Shown: in pieces, positions 49,311-59,515 of the stretch
How the letters are laid out: each line of letters opens with the position of its first letter
Numbering within the stretch: the first letter of the stretch is position 1
Notes under the pieces: generated by a model
The model's database searches: none
Told to the model about the DNA's origin: nothing
Seen by the model: only the letters and a program-made list of their open reading frames with translations
Made by a program: the position numbers and the translations under genes
NCBI RefSeq assembly: GCF_000758325.1
Contig: NZ_CP009459.1
Coordinates: forward strand, 4,092,001-4,156,000
Direction: 5' to 3'
DNA length: 64,000 nucleotides
DNA from: Cedecea neteri
Lineage (GTDB): Bacteria; Pseudomonadota; Gammaproteobacteria; Enterobacterales; Enterobacteriaceae

Positions 49311-49370
49311 ATAACAAAGGGCTCTTTGTGAGAACGGTGAATATTCCGTTCACTTCCAGCCCTTTGTTAT
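49311..49370 (+). terminator. Long hairpin downstream of rimO
   Basis: ATAACAAAGGGCT (49311-49323) and AGCCCTTTGTTAT (49358-49370) are a perfect 13-bp inverted repeat; inside, GAACGG and CCGTTC add a second stem. No T-run follows, so it may be a terminator-like or repeat-encoded structure. It overlaps the outer edge of the composite repeat. Confidence 0.6.
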
Positions 49371-49464
49371 ATGCAGCCTCTGAACTTGTGAACGGCTCGG
49401 GGGAGTCACCGTCACTCCCCCGAGACCCCGGACTCCCGGCGAAATAAATCGACCGCTGAAGCGG
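49344..49464. repeat. Composite inverted repeat, left arm (~121 bp)
   Basis: Begins TTCCGTTCACTTCCAG and ends with the palindrome CCGCTGAAGCGG. The reverse complement of 49752-49872 aligns to it without gaps, with identical ends and about two thirds identity in between. It contains its own hairpin CTCGGGGGAGT / ACTCCCCCGAG (49397-49425). Confidence 0.7.
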
Positions 49465-49585
49465 CAGACCTCGGTTTTATCTCCCAGTCCTGGGTCGGAG
49501 AGAAAACGGAGGCGATTTAAGCCGGAACCGTGCCTCGCGTTACAACTAACATTTTCCTCAGCTGCAGTGTTGCTTCTTGTTTTTA

Positions 49586-49688
49586 CCCTCACCCTAACCC
49601 TCTCCCAGAGGGAGAGGGAATAGATAGCGTACTGTACTGACCTGTTGTTTTCTCCCTCGCCCCTTTGGGGAGAGGGTCGGGGTGAGGG
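49586..49688. repeat. Interspersed palindromic repeat, locus 4
   Basis: CCCTCACCCTAACCCTCTCC to GAGAGGGTCGGGGTGAGGGG, the shortest copy. It lies at the middle of the composite inverted repeat between convergent rimO and the MipA-like gene. Confidence 0.85.
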
Positions 49689-49751
49689 GAAGAAGTGTTT
49701 CCGGTTCCTTTTCAAAGACCCCGAATGTTTGGGTGATAGCCGGTGGGTTTA

Positions 49752-49872
49752 CCGCTTCAGCGGCGATGAGCTCGCCGGGCGCCGGGGGTTGTCAGGGGGC
49801 ATGGCGTAATGCCACCTGACACGTTCACCGGCGCAGTGACTACATATGAAACTGTACTGGAAGTGAACGGAA
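49752..49872. repeat. Composite inverted repeat, right arm (~121 bp)
   Basis: Starts CCGCTTCAGCGG and ends CTGGAAGTGAACGGAA; inverse of the left arm at equal length (109 bases between outer and inner motifs in both). Its own hairpin, TGTCAGG.GGCAT / ATGCC.CCTGACA, has a different sequence from the left one although the stem is kept. Confidence 0.7.
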
Positions 49873-49920
49873 CCTAAGCCGATCGTTCATAGAAGATATT
49901 GGTAACGGGGAGCCAGCCCC

Positions 49921-50661
49921 CTAAAACGTATAACTCATCCCCACCGTTAACTCCCGCAGGTTATTCTTATTCACCATTGGGCTGTCGCTGATAGCACTCG
50001 GATAAAAACGCTGGGTGAACTGCGCCCAGGTGTTCCAGAGCGGTGTCCAGGCGTAGTTCATTGCCAGCTGCGCGTAAGGCACGATACTGCCCTTTGGCCG
50101 CCATGTCGCGAGGCCCGTTTTTGCCGATTCTTTATCTGAAACACCGTAGTAATAGCGCGTGTTTTGCGCATTCGAAAAATCCATTCCGGCTTCTGGCACT
50201 AGCGTGAAATCACCCCACTGTGCCATTGCGATATAGGCTGAATTCGCCGTAATGCCGTTGCTGACGCCCAGCGTGTCGCCCGCAAGCGTCGCGCTGAACG
50301 CACCTATCGTAGTGGTGTATTGCATCGTCATGCCGCCCATCATCGTGCTGTGGCGGTTATTCAATCCCCGCAGCGCGGGCGTCTGCCCGGTATCCGCCCG
50401 ATACAAAGTGTCGTAGTAATAGACTTTCGCGCGCAGTAACAGCGTGTCGGTATTGATGAAGTTATAGCCCGCCTCAGTGCCGTCGAGATACCAGGTTTTG
50501 CCGTCGTAGCCGACGTAGGGCAGCGCCCAGCGAAGCTGGTGCCGGGTTTGATAAGGGGTTTGATACAGGCCACCCTGCGCGCCAAGCGACCAGTTGGCCG
50601 CCGGGCAGGCAGTGGCAATCAGCAACGGGCTGAGCAGAAGTGCCCCGGTTATCTTTCTCAT
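49921..50661 (-). CDS. MipA/OmpV-family outer membrane protein
   Basis: 246 residues from ATG 50661, behind GGAGTGAAG; signal peptide to about ACPA (residue 21). Repeated amphipathic beta-strand pattern and a C-terminal LTVGMSYTF ending in Phe show an outer-membrane barrel; N-terminal NWSLGAQGGLYQTPYQTR and YLDGTEAGYNF agree with the MipA/OmpV family. In E. coli K-12 yliE and yliF occupy this place, so the gene is a local replacement. Role unknown; relatives are scaffolds or small porins. Confidence 0.82.
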   Translation of the reverse strand: MRKITGALLLSPLLIATACPAANWSLGAQGGLYQTPYQTRHQLRWALPYVGYDGKTWYLDGTEAGYNFINTDTLLLRAKVYYYDTLYRADTGQTPALRGLNNRHSTMMGGMTMQYTTTIGAFSATLAGDTLGVSNGITANSAYIAMAQWGDFTLVPEAGMDFSNAQNTRYYYGVSDKESAKTGLATWRPKGSIVPYAQLAMNYAWTPLWNTWAQFTQRFYPSAISDSPMVNKNNLRELTVGMSYTF

Positions 50662-50697
50662 TTCTTCACTCCAGGGCAACAAATCTACTGCCTCAGC

Positions 50698-51609
50698 TTA
50701 ACCTTTAATTTTCGGATCCAGCGCGTCCCGCAGCCCATCCCCCAGCAAGTTGAACGCCAGCACGGTAAGGAAGATGGCGAGGCTCGGGAAAATAGCCACG
50801 TGCGGGGCAATCACCATATCTGCCCTCGCTTCATTTAGCATTGCGCCCCACTCCGGCGTCGGTGGCTGAGCCCCGAGGCCGAGAAATGACAGGCTTGCGG
50901 CGGAGATAATCGAGGTCCCGATGCGCATCGTGAAATACACCACAATCGACGAAACGGTTCCCGGCAGAATATGCCGGAAGATGATAGTCGCATCCGGGGC
51001 ACCAATGCTACGAGCAGACTCAATAAAAGTTTGCTGTTTCAGCACCAGCGTGTTGCCGCGCACCAGGCGGGCAAAGGCCGGAATACTGAAAATCGCCACC
51101 GCAATAATCACGTTGGTCATGCCGCTGCCCATCACCGCCACCACCGCAATTGCCAGCAGAATACCGGGAAAAGCGAACAGCACGTCGCAGATTCGCATGA
51201 TAATGCGATCCCACCAGCCTTCGTAATAGCCCGCCAGCAGGCCAAAGAAGGTCCCAATCAGCGCCCCAATCAGCACAGAAAAGACCCCGGCCGCCAGCGA
51301 TATTTGTGCCCCGACCAGCACTCGGCTAAAAATGTCTCGCCCCAGCGAATCAACGCCAAACCAGTGCAACATCGATGGGCCGTCGTTTAGTCTGTCGTAA
51401 TCAAAGTAGTTTTCCGCATCAAAGGGGGCAATCCACGGCGCGATGAGCGCAATCACTATAAGCAAAAGCACAAACAGCCCGGCGGCCATCGCCACGGGTT
51501 GCTGGCGAAAACGCCGCAGAAACTCGCTCCACGGGGTACGAATTTGCCCGGCACGCACCACGGGCATCGCGTTGACTATGGCCTGGCGTCGCCAGTTTAA
51601 AAGTCGCAT
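50698..51609 (-). CDS. gsiD: Glutathione ABC importer permease GsiD
   Basis: 303 residues, equal to E. coli GsiD. Inner-membrane permease of the peptide/nickel (DppC) family; N-terminal cytosolic segment, about six TM helices and the EAA loop [19 protein letters not shown] that contacts the ATPase. Works with GsiC, GsiA and GsiB in glutathione uptake. Two bases follow between the gsiC stop and this start. Confidence 0.95.
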   Translation of the reverse strand: MRLLNWRRQAIVNAMPVVRAGQIRTPWSEFLRRFRQQPVAMAAGLFVLLLIVIALIAPWIAPFDAENYFDYDRLNDGPSMLHWFGVDSLGRDIFSRVLVGAQISLAAGVFSVLIGALIGTFFGLLAGYYEGWWDRIIMRICDVLFAFPGILLAIAVVAVMGSGMTNVIIAVAIFSIPAFARLVRGNTLVLKQQTFIESARSIGAPDATIIFRHILPGTVSSIVVYFTMRIGTSIISAASLSFLGLGAQPPTPEWGAMLNEARADMVIAPHVAIFPSLAIFLTVLAFNLLGDGLRDALDPKIKG

Positions 51610-51611
51610 CC

Positions 51612-52532
51612 TTATTTGTACCTGATGGCCGGGTTAATGGCGGCATACAGCAAATCCACCACTAAGTTGATCACAATAAACTCCAGCGAAAACAGCAGAA
51701 CCTCGGCCTGAATAACCGGGTAATCACGCATCTCCACCGAATCCACCAGCAGGCGCCCTAATCCCGGCCAGTTAAACACTTTTTCCACCACAATCGAGCC
51801 GCCAAGCAGGAAGCCGAACTGCAACCCCATCATGGTGATCACCGGGATCATAGCGTTTCGCAGGCCGTGTTTCACCACGATCAGCGTTTCGCTCACGCCT
51901 TTCGCCCTGGCGGTACGCATGTAATCTTCGTGCAGCACATCCACAAACGACGCGCGGGTGAATCTCGCCATGACCGCCGCCACCGCCGCGCCAAGGGTAA
52001 TGGACGGCAAAATATAATGCTGCCAGCTGTCGGCACCCACCGTGGGAAGCCAGCCCAGCTCAACCGAGAAGACCTGCATCAGCAGCATCCCCAGCGCAAA
52101 GGCCGGGAATGAAATGCCGGACACGGCAATGGTCATGCTCAGGCGATCCGGCCAGCGGTTACGCCAGACGGCGGCCACAATCCCGGTCGCCAGGCCAAAC
52201 AGCGTCGCCCATGCCATGCTGGTCAGCGTCAGCCACAGCGTGGGCATAAAGCGGCTGGCGATTTCTTCAGACACAGGACGGCGCGAAACCAGCGAGGTGC
52301 CAAAGTCACCTTGCACGACGTGCGTGATGTAATGCAGGAACTGCCGCCACAGCGGTTGATCCAATCCCAATTGTTTGCGAACAAGTTCGATGACTGTGGC
52401 ATCCGCTTCCGGCCCGGCAATCAGGCGCGCCGGGTCGCCGGGCAGCAGATGCACGAACAGGAATACCAGCACCGCGACGATGAACAGCGTCGGGATCAGG
52501 CCTAAAAGGCGTTTGAGGAAATAGTTAAACAT
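51612..52532 (-). CDS. gsiC: Glutathione ABC importer permease GsiC
   Basis: 306 residues, the E. coli length. DppB-type permease: N-terminal [31 protein letters not shown] and the EAA loop [25 protein letters not shown]. Partner of GsiD in the membrane. It is separated from gsiB by a 200-base repeat (52539-52723), which is unusual inside an operon. Confidence 0.95.
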   Translation of the reverse strand: MFNYFLKRLLGLIPTLFIVAVLVFLFVHLLPGDPARLIAGPEADATVIELVRKQLGLDQPLWRQFLHYITHVVQGDFGTSLVSRRPVSEEIASRFMPTLWLTLTSMAWATLFGLATGIVAAVWRNRWPDRLSMTIAVSGISFPAFALGMLLMQVFSVELGWLPTVGADSWQHYILPSITLGAAVAAVMARFTRASFVDVLHEDYMRTARAKGVSETLIVVKHGLRNAMIPVITMMGLQFGFLLGGSIVVEKVFNWPGLGRLLVDSVEMRDYPVIQAEVLLFSLEFIVINLVVDLLYAAINPAIRYK

Positions 52533-52538
52533 CGCCGC

Positions 52539-52723
52539 CCCTCACCCTAACCCTCTCCCCAGAGGGGAGAGGGAATAAAGAGACAGAGCATTGAGTCCCT
52601 CTCCCCATAGGAGAGAGGTTGCAGAAACAAACTTTGTTTCCCCCTCTCCCCATAAGGCAGAGGTTGCAGACACAGACTTCGGTTTTCCCCCTCTCCCTTT
52701 CAGGGAGAGGGCCGGGGTGAGGG
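52539..52723. repeat. Interspersed palindromic repeat, locus 5, inside the gsi operon
   Basis: CCCTCACCCTAACCCTCTCC to GAGAGGGCCGGGGTGAGGG with inner tandem units (CCCCTCTCCCCATA..., GTTGCAGACAC...). It fills the gsiB-gsiC gap completely, the only copy of five that lies between two genes in the same direction. Confidence 0.85.
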
Positions 52724-52734
52724 TCATCATCACG

Positions 52735-54273
52735 CTACTTCAGATCCGCATTATCAAAACTAAACCCGGTATCCGGCATCACGTAGAACCCGGTGAGATT
52801 TTTGCTGTGGGCAGAAACCAGTTTTTCCACCACCAGCGGCACCCACGGAGACTCTTTCCAGATCGTATCCTGCGCGTCTTTGTACAACTTCGCTTTCTCT
52901 TCCGGCTTGGTGGTTTTCAGCGCATCGGCCAGGTCTTTGTCCACCTGTGGATTGCTGTAAAACGCGGTGTTAAACAGCGTTGGCGGCCAGTTCTGAGAAG
53001 CAAACAGCGGCGACAGCGCCCAGTCAGCCTCGCCGGTAGACGCTGACCAGCCGGTGTAGAACATTCTCACGCCGCTCTCTTTCTGCCCTTTCGCTTCCAC
53101 TTCGGCCGCACGCTGCCCGGCGTCCATCGCCGTCACTTTCACCTTGATGCCCACCTGCGCCAGCTGCTGCTGGGTAAACTGCAGGACTTTCTGCGCGGTG
53201 CTGTGGTTGTGGGACGACCAGAGCGTGGTTTCAAAGCCGTTCGGGAAACCCGCTTCTTTCAGCAGCGCTTTGGCTTTGGCCGGATCGTAGGGCCAGGGTT
53301 TGAATTTCTCAGCATAGGCGAGCGACGGCGGCACCACCCCTTCTGCTGGCGTAGCGAAGCCGGAGAACGCCACTTTCACCAGCGCCTGGCGGTTAATCGC
53401 ATAGTTGATGGCTTCGCGAACTTTCGGGTTATCAAACGGCTTCTGGGTGACGTTCATACTGATGTAACGCTGCATGATAGACGGTGAAGCAACCAGCTCA
53501 AGTTTGCTGTTTTTCTCCAGCACGCCCGCCTGCTCGTAAGGGATCGGGAACGCGAACTGTGCCTCACCGGTTTGCAACATTGCCGCACGGGTGTTGTTAT
53601 CCACGACCGGGCGCCAGGTAATGCTGTCCAGCTTCGGCAGGCCCTGCTGCCAGTAACCGGCGAATTTCTTCACCTTCACAAAATCGGTCTGGTTCCAGGT
53701 ATCCAGCTGATACGGGCCGGTCCCCACCGGGTGGAAGCCGATATCTTTGCCGTATTTTTGCAGCGCAGCCGGGGAGATCATCGCCGTCGCCGGGTGGGCC
53801 AGAATATTGATGAACGCCGAGAACGGCTCTTTTAAGGTGATTTTCACCGTGGAAGGATCGACCACTTCCGTTTTGGCAATGGTTTTATACAGGTTGTAGC
53901 GCTTGAGATGGTTGTCCGGGTTGCTGGCGCGGTCGAGGTTCGCTTTTACCGCCTCGGCATTGAAGTCGGTTCCGTCCTGAAACTTCACGCCCGTGCGCAG
54001 CTTGATAGTGTACACCAGGCCATCGTCAGACACTTTGTAGCTTTCTGCCAGCACATTCTGCAGCTTCATGTCTTTATCAAGCCCGAACAGCCCTTGATAG
54101 AACGACTTCGCCACCGCCTGCGACAGCGTGTCATTCGCGTCGTAAGGATCGAGAGTGGTGAAGTTTGAGGCCACCGCTACGACGACATCTTTAGCAGCGA
54201 AAGCGGGCGTGGCGATAACGGCGGAGGCAAGTCCCGCCGCCAGCAGCCATTTTTGCGTTGTGTTAGCTGTCAT
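52735..54273 (-). CDS. gsiB: Glutathione-binding periplasmic protein GsiB
   Basis: 512 residues, equal to E. coli. Signal peptide to TPAFA-A (about residue 26); SBP_bac_5 fold with [27 protein letters not shown] and the family signature [18 protein letters not shown]. Captures glutathione in the periplasm for GsiCD. 12 bases after gsiA. Confidence 0.95.
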   Translation of the reverse strand: MTANTTQKWLLAAGLASAVIATPAFAAKDVVVAVASNFTTLDPYDANDTLSQAVAKSFYQGLFGLDKDMKLQNVLAESYKVSDDGLVYTIKLRTGVKFQDGTDFNAEAVKANLDRASNPDNHLKRYNLYKTIAKTEVVDPSTVKITLKEPFSAFINILAHPATAMISPAALQKYGKDIGFHPVGTGPYQLDTWNQTDFVKVKKFAGYWQQGLPKLDSITWRPVVDNNTRAAMLQTGEAQFAFPIPYEQAGVLEKNSKLELVASPSIMQRYISMNVTQKPFDNPKVREAINYAINRQALVKVAFSGFATPAEGVVPPSLAYAEKFKPWPYDPAKAKALLKEAGFPNGFETTLWSSHNHSTAQKVLQFTQQQLAQVGIKVKVTAMDAGQRAAEVEAKGQKESGVRMFYTGWSASTGEADWALSPLFASQNWPPTLFNTAFYSNPQVDKDLADALKTTKPEEKAKLYKDAQDTIWKESPWVPLVVEKLVSAHSKNLTGFYVMPDTGFSFDNADLK

Positions 54274-54285
54274 TATTGTTTTCCT

Positions 54286-56160
54286 TTATAGGCGATTTTC
54301 ACTGCTACCGATGGGGTGACGGGCAACAAAATGCCCCGGCCCCACCGCAACCAGCGGTGCTACGTGCGGTTCATCCCCCAGGCTGCGCGTGGCGCTGGGG
54401 ATCTCATCAGACACTAAAACAGGCTTGCGTCCCTTGCGGGTTGGGTCAGCTACCGGTACCGCCGCCATAAGTTTACGGGTGTACGGATGCTGCGGGTTTT
54501 CAAACACGGCGCGGCGTGGGCCAATTTCAACAATCTGGCCCAGATACATTACCGCCACGCGATGGCTGATGCGTTCCACGACGGCCATGTCATGAGAAAT
54601 AAACAGAAAAGCGATGCCAAATTCGCGCTGCAGGTCGAGCAGCAGGTTAACAATTTGCGCCCGAATCGACACATCCAGCGCCGAGACGGACTCATCGGCA
54701 ATCACCACCTTCGGGTTCAGCGCCAGCGCGCGGGCAATACAAACCCTCTGCCGCTGGCCGCCGGAGAACTCATGCGGATAGCGCCATGCATGTTCCGGCT
54801 GTAATCCTACGCGTTCAAGTAGCCAGGCGACGCGCTGCTGGGCCTCTTCTTTGGGCATGGCCTGGTGCACCAGCAGCGGCTCCATAATGGAGTAGCCGAC
54901 GGTCTGACGCGGATCCAGCGAGGCATACGGATCCTGAAAAATAAACTGAATGTCTTTGCGAACGTGCTGCAGCTCGCCGTTAGGCAAATTATCAATACGC
55001 TGGCCGTTAAAGGTGATGGTGCCGCCCTGAGTTTCCACCAGCCGCAGCAGCGAGCGCCCGGTGGTCGATTTACCACAGCCGGACTCGCCCACCAGCGCCA
55101 GCGTTTCGCCCGGCAGTAAATCAAAACTCACCTTTTCAACAGCGTGCACCTGGCGCGTCACCCGGTTGAATATTCCGCTACGCAACGGGAACCGGGTCAC
55201 CAGATCCCGCACTTCCAGCACCGGCTTCGCGCCGTGGGGAATAGTGTCCTGCTCGGTTTCAGGCTCTTGTCGATTCGGTTGACCAGGGGCTATCAGCGGG
55301 AATTTGCGCGGTAAATCGCTGCCATTCATGGCGCCCAGGCGCGGAACCGCGGCCAGCAAAGCCTGAGTGTAGGCATGCTGTGGGTTCTGGAATATTTGCT
55401 CCACGGTGCCGGTTTCGACCGCTTCTCCCCGGTACATCACCAACACCCGGTCAGCGATGTCGGCCACCACGCCCATATCGTGGGTGATAAAAATGACGCC
55501 CATCTGCATTTCATCCTGCAGAACACGAATAAGCTGCAGAATTTGTGCCTGGATAGTCACGTCGAGGGCGGTCGTTGGCTCATCGGCGATCAATACTGCC
55601 GGGCGGCAAGAGAGCGCCATGGCAATCATCACTCGCTGGCGCATCCCCCCGGAAAGCTGGTGCGGATAGCGGTTCAGGATGGCCTGTGCTTCAGGAATAC
55701 GCACGCGTTCCAGCATACGCTTCGCTTCCGCCAGCGCCGCACGGCCATCCAGCTTTTGGTGTAACCGGATGGATTCCGCGATTTGTTCGCCCACGGTGAA
55801 CACCGGATTAAGCGAGGTCATCGGCTCCTGGAAAATCATCGCTACATCCGCCCCACGCACGCGACGCATCTGGGCGTTACTCAGTTCGGGCAGGTTCAGC
55901 ACCTCTTTATTACGCCGACGCAGCAGCAGCTTGTCGCAGCTAACCTGTCCGCCGCCCTGCTCCAGCAGGCGCATCAGCGCCATTGCCGTGACCGACTTAC
56001 CGGAACCTGATTCGCCCACGATAGCCAGCGTTTCGCCCCGGTTAAGGGTCAACGACAGGTGACGCACCGCGTCGGTGACCTGCTCCTGTTGGCGGAAGCG
56101 AATATTGAGGTCGCTAACGGCAAGCACCTGCTCGTCCGGTAGCTCATGACTGTGCGGCAT
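54286..56160 (-). CDS. gsiA: Glutathione ABC importer ATPase GsiA
   Basis: 624 residues (623 in E. coli); a tandem of two ATPase domains. Walker [13 protein letters not shown] and [13 protein letters not shown]; signature: [11 protein letters not shown] and [11 protein letters not shown]; Walker [13 protein letters not shown] and [12 protein letters not shown]. The second B motif has Ser in place of Pro after Glu, also seen in dipeptide ATPases. The start ATG shares bases with the iaaA stop (TAATG), so iaaA-gsiABCD are co-translated. Confidence 0.95.
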   Translation of the reverse strand: MPHSHELPDEQVLAVSDLNIRFRQQEQVTDAVRHLSLTLNRGETLAIVGESGSGKSVTAMALMRLLEQGGGQVSCDKLLLRRRNKEVLNLPELSNAQMRRVRGADVAMIFQEPMTSLNPVFTVGEQIAESIRLHQKLDGRAALAEAKRMLERVRIPEAQAILNRYPHQLSGGMRQRVMIAMALSCRPAVLIADEPTTALDVTIQAQILQLIRVLQDEMQMGVIFITHDMGVVADIADRVLVMYRGEAVETGTVEQIFQNPQHAYTQALLAAVPRLGAMNGSDLPRKFPLIAPGQPNRQEPETEQDTIPHGAKPVLEVRDLVTRFPLRSGIFNRVTRQVHAVEKVSFDLLPGETLALVGESGCGKSTTGRSLLRLVETQGGTITFNGQRIDNLPNGELQHVRKDIQFIFQDPYASLDPRQTVGYSIMEPLLVHQAMPKEEAQQRVAWLLERVGLQPEHAWRYPHEFSGGQRQRVCIARALALNPKVVIADESVSALDVSIRAQIVNLLLDLQREFGIAFLFISHDMAVVERISHRVAVMYLGQIVEIGPRRAVFENPQHPYTRKLMAAVPVADPTRKGRKPVLVSDEIPSATRSLGDEPHVAPLVAVGPGHFVARHPIGSSENRL

Positions 56161-57113
56161 TAACTCTCCTGGTCACGATAAATTCCTACATTCGGGGCGT
56201 CGCCAACAAAGCCAAAGCCACGGTACATTCCTTCGCTGTTAAACGGCAGCGCGACGTTCCCCTGATTGTCGATGGCAATCATGCCGCCGCTGCCGCCCAG
56301 CGCGGGCAGTTTCTCCATCACCACGCGGTCAACGGCCTGCTGCAGGCTTAGCCCGGAATACTCCATCAGGGCAGCAATGTCGTAGGCCGCCAGCGTGCGG
56401 ATAAAAACTTCGCCCGTGCCGGTGCAGGACACGGCCACGTTGGCATTATTGGCATAGCAGCCCGCGCCAACTAAGGGCGAATCCCCTACCCGGCCCGGCA
56501 GTTTATTGGTCATTCCGCCGGTGGACGTTGCCGCCGCCAGATTACCGAATTTATCCAGCGCCACTGCGCCTACCGTGCCAAATTTTTTATCGGCATCAAT
56601 TGGCTCAGCCGCGTCATGGTCCAGCAGCGTCTGTTGGCTTTCACGGGCGCGCAGCAGTTGCTGATAGCGTTCTTCGGTGGAAAAAAGCGTGGCCTCTACC
56701 GGCTCAAGCCCATTCTGCACGGCAAAACGCTCCGCCCCTTCGCCAATCATTAGCACGTGCGGGCTGTTTTCGAGCACCAGCCTTGCCGCCAGAATCGGGT
56801 TGCGAATATGGCTCACACCCGCCACCGCCCCGGCATTCAGGCTGTTGCCGTCCATCACGCAGGCGTCCAGCTCATGTGTACCAGTGCTGGTGAACACCGA
56901 GCCTATCCCGGCGTTGAACAGCGGGCACTCTTCCAGCAAGCGCACCGCCTCGGTCACCGCGTCCAGCGCGCTGCCGCCGCGTTCAAGGATCTGCTGCCCG
57001 GCTTCAACAATGCCGGAGAGCGCGCTAATAAATTGCAGCTCTTTTTCTGGCGTCAGATGGGCGCGGGTCAGGGCTCCGGCCCCGCCATGAATAGCGATAA
57101 CGGCTTTAGTCAT
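56160..57113 (-). CDS. iaaA: Isoaspartyl peptidase / L-asparaginase IaaA
   Basis: 317 residues from ATG 57113 ([15 protein letters not shown]), a start that fits E. coli IaaA (321). N-terminal nucleophile hydrolase: autocleaves before Thr in [10 protein letters not shown], making alpha and beta subunits; [23 protein letters not shown] is the substrate loop. Removes isoaspartate from peptides; also linked to glutathione or other gamma-linked peptide use with gsiABCD. First gene of that operon; estA lies upstream. Confidence 0.95.
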   Translation of the reverse strand: MTKAVIAIHGGAGALTRAHLTPEKELQFISALSGIVEAGQQILERGGSALDAVTEAVRLLEECPLFNAGIGSVFTSTGTHELDACVMDGNSLNAGAVAGVSHIRNPILAARLVLENSPHVLMIGEGAERFAVQNGLEPVEATLFSTEERYQQLLRARESQQTLLDHDAAEPIDADKKFGTVGAVALDKFGNLAAATSTGGMTNKLPGRVGDSPLVGAGCYANNANVAVSCTGTGEVFIRTLAAYDIAALMEYSGLSLQQAVDRVVMEKLPALGGSGGMIAIDNQGNVALPFNSEGMYRGFGFVGDAPNVGIYRDQES

Positions 57114-57275
57114 TCGGCATTGCCTGTTGAAAGTGGTATCCGGCAGCGTTTTTTCTATAAATATCAGAATCGTTGCCAAACATTGATACGATTTTTGAAT
57201 ATAGAAAGACGTAAAAGTGTTGTAAAGAAAATTGACTTTACTCAGTGAATCCCGGCCCGCCCCGGAAGAGAGAGA

Positions 57276-57309
57276 AAATGGCGACTTATGAAACTAAAGT
57301 CGCCATTTT
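57276..57309. terminator. Bidirectional terminator downstream of the esterase gene
   Basis: AAAATGGCGACTT / AAGTCGCCATTTT with A- and T-runs forms a 13-bp stem. It serves the minus-strand esterase gene and could also insulate the iaaA promoter region. Confidence 0.85.
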
Positions 57310-57328
57310 TTAGGGTAATAACATAATC

Positions 57329-59305
57329 TTAGAACTTCGCGCTGATCCCCACGCTGTAACTCGTCTGGTTCCCGTCGCTTAAGCCTGCCGTCTGTGCCAC
57401 CGCCGCGAATGCGGACACGGTATTCGAAAGTGGCATATCTGCCCCGATGGCAATATCGGCCCAGTTTTTATCCAGCTGTTCGCCGCTACGGCTGAAGGTC
57501 AGCGCCGTGGATTTTAGGCCGCCGTTCGCCCGGTAGCTGTCATCGCCGAACTGATGGCGATAGCTTGCCTGCGCCCAGGGATTAATGACGCCCAGCTTCG
57601 TGTCCACGCGCCAGCCCGCGCTGCCGATTTGCGAATGGCCGTTCTGGTCGCCAAAGCGCATAGCCGTGCTGCTGCTGCCGTTTTCGCTGTAGCCATTCAC
57701 GTGGCTGTAATCCCAGGCGTATTGCAGCACCGGCCCCGTAGTCAGCCAGGTCGTGACGGGGATATCGTAGCCAGCCGTTAATCTCGCGCCGTACAGCCTG
57801 CCGTCGGTGTCGCCTTTTTCCGTGCGGGTTAGCTGCCCCAGCGTGATATCGCGCTGAATATTGGTGAAGTCGGCGGAAAGATAATGCACGTCACCGTTCA
57901 GCCAGGCCTGGCCCGCGCGAAGCTGGCCAAAGAGTGCCGCCTGAAAACCTCGGGTGTCGTAGCGGTAGCCGTCATCCGGGCGCTGATTGTCCAGCGAACC
58001 GGCGATCAGCCCGCCCAGCACCACGTTTTCGTTCAGCTGATAGTCGAGACCGACGGTCAGGTTGTTGGTGTTGCCTTTGCCGTCACCGGTTTCGCTATTG
58101 CCGCTGTAACGCTGATACGCCCCGCTGTAACCGCCAAACACGCCCAGTGAACCTGCGGCGTTATCGCCCTGGCGCAGCTGCTGATAGCGGCTATCAAGCG
58201 TTGCCCGGCTGCCGCGCACCATCGCCTGCGTGCCCTGGCTCAGGCGGGTGACCTGCACCGGGGCGACGATAATCGACTCAATGTACTGGGCTATGATGGT
58301 GTGAACCTGCGGACTCGGGTGGAAATGATCGGCAAACAGATAATCCTGAGCGCCGTTAAATCCAGGCGTGGAGCTGGTGCAATCTGTCGCCGCCACGCCC
58401 GGAGGACAGGCCATCCCGGCGGTGTTTGTCAGGCCGAATGCCTGAGGATTGGCCAGAATCTCCTGGAAGACGCCGTTGATGTCCGCCCGGGCGATATTTC
58501 CCCCATGCTGCAGCAAGGCCTGATCCTCAGCGCTGTTGTAGAACATGGTGAGCAAAGCGGCCTGCTGCACGGCCTGATCGTAGGCGGCTATCAGCTGTGC
58601 GGCCACGCCCTGCTGAACGAGTGGATTGGAACTGACGACGGAAGCCGCCGCCTGCAGCGCCTGATGAATCGCCTGCTGACGGCTCGCCAGGTCAGGCGTT
58701 TGCGCCGCATCCAGAGAAGCATAGGCAGCCTGAATAGCAGGCGTAGCCGCCGCCCCAAGCCCGGCGCTGAGAACTAATTCCATTAGCGTTGGCGTCGCGC
58801 CAATATTCGGGACGTTCGGCACCACCACCAGCCCGGCACCCGCATCAAGCAAAGCCCCCACCTGCGCGGCGGCGTTGGCGGCGCTGTTGGCGGCTATTCC
58901 CTGCGCCAGCGCAGGCTGAGTGGCCGCGGCGGCAAGGTCGTTGCCACCGATCCAGTGAATGTATAAGCCGTTGCCGTCCGCCCGACCGCCGGTTTGGTTT
59001 AGATAGCGCTGAACCTGGCTTTGCGTATTATCGGCAGGATTAAGCGCGGGCACAGCGGTGCCTCCGCCTGCGGCATAGTTGCTCCCACCTTCGCGGGAGG
59101 GCGTCAGCGTCAGGCCATAATGGGCGGCGAGCTGTTCGTCATAGAGTTTGTTCTGGCTGCTGTTCCAGGTCCAGCGTCCGTTGTTGCCGGTATCGCTGAG
59201 GCTGTCGCCAAAAACGGTGAGGGAATCAAAGGCAAATGCGGAGGAGGTGAAACCCACCGCGGCGGTCAGCATACTGAATTTAAATGCTTTTTGTTTGCTT
59301 ATCAT
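57329..59305 (-). CDS. Autotransporter GDSL esterase (EstA/ApeE type)
   Basis: 658 residues from ATG 59305, with AAGGAAG 5 bases upstream; an extended frame to 59467 is not used. Signal peptide to about SSAFA (residue 25). Passenger SGNH hydrolase: block I VFGDSLSDTGNNG (Ser35), block III GGND, and catalytic Asp/His in DHFHPSPQVHTI. Ala-rich helical insert about residues 150-270. C-terminal ~280 residues form the autotransporter barrel ending with Phe. Surface lipolytic enzyme as ApeE of Salmonella, PhoB-controlled there. Inserted between iaaA and moeA, which are adjacent in E. coli. Confidence 0.9.
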   Translation of the reverse strand: MISKQKAFKFSMLTAAVGFTSSAFAFDSLTVFGDSLSDTGNNGRWTWNSSQNKLYDEQLAAHYGLTLTPSREGGSNYAAGGGTAVPALNPADNTQSQVQRYLNQTGGRADGNGLYIHWIGGNDLAAAATQPALAQGIAANSAANAAAQVGALLDAGAGLVVVPNVPNIGATPTLMELVLSAGLGAAATPAIQAAYASLDAAQTPDLASRQQAIHQALQAAASVVSSNPLVQQGVAAQLIAAYDQAVQQAALLTMFYNSAEDQALLQHGGNIARADINGVFQEILANPQAFGLTNTAGMACPPGVAATDCTSSTPGFNGAQDYLFADHFHPSPQVHTIIAQYIESIIVAPVQVTRLSQGTQAMVRGSRATLDSRYQQLRQGDNAAGSLGVFGGYSGAYQRYSGNSETGDGKGNTNNLTVGLDYQLNENVVLGGLIAGSLDNQRPDDGYRYDTRGFQAALFGQLRAGQAWLNGDVHYLSADFTNIQRDITLGQLTRTEKGDTDGRLYGARLTAGYDIPVTTWLTTGPVLQYAWDYSHVNGYSENGSSSTAMRFGDQNGHSQIGSAGWRVDTKLGVINPWAQASYRHQFGDDSYRANGGLKSTALTFSRSGEQLDKNWADIAIGADMPLSNTVSAFAAVAQTAGLSDGNQTSYSVGISAKF

Positions 59306-59515
59306 CAGTTCTTCCTTGCAAGGTTTTTTATTAGCCACAATGACTATAGTCAATAGCAATTGACGCGCTGCCCGAGCGTAAAGAAGAAACGTGACAACGT
59401 GATGTAACGCATGTCCGACCACTGATGAAAGGTTTTTGCTGATCCCAGACATGCCGTCCGGCGGCATTTTCTGCCATACTAAGGCCTTATTTTGCCCCTG
59501 CTCCAGGAGTCATGA

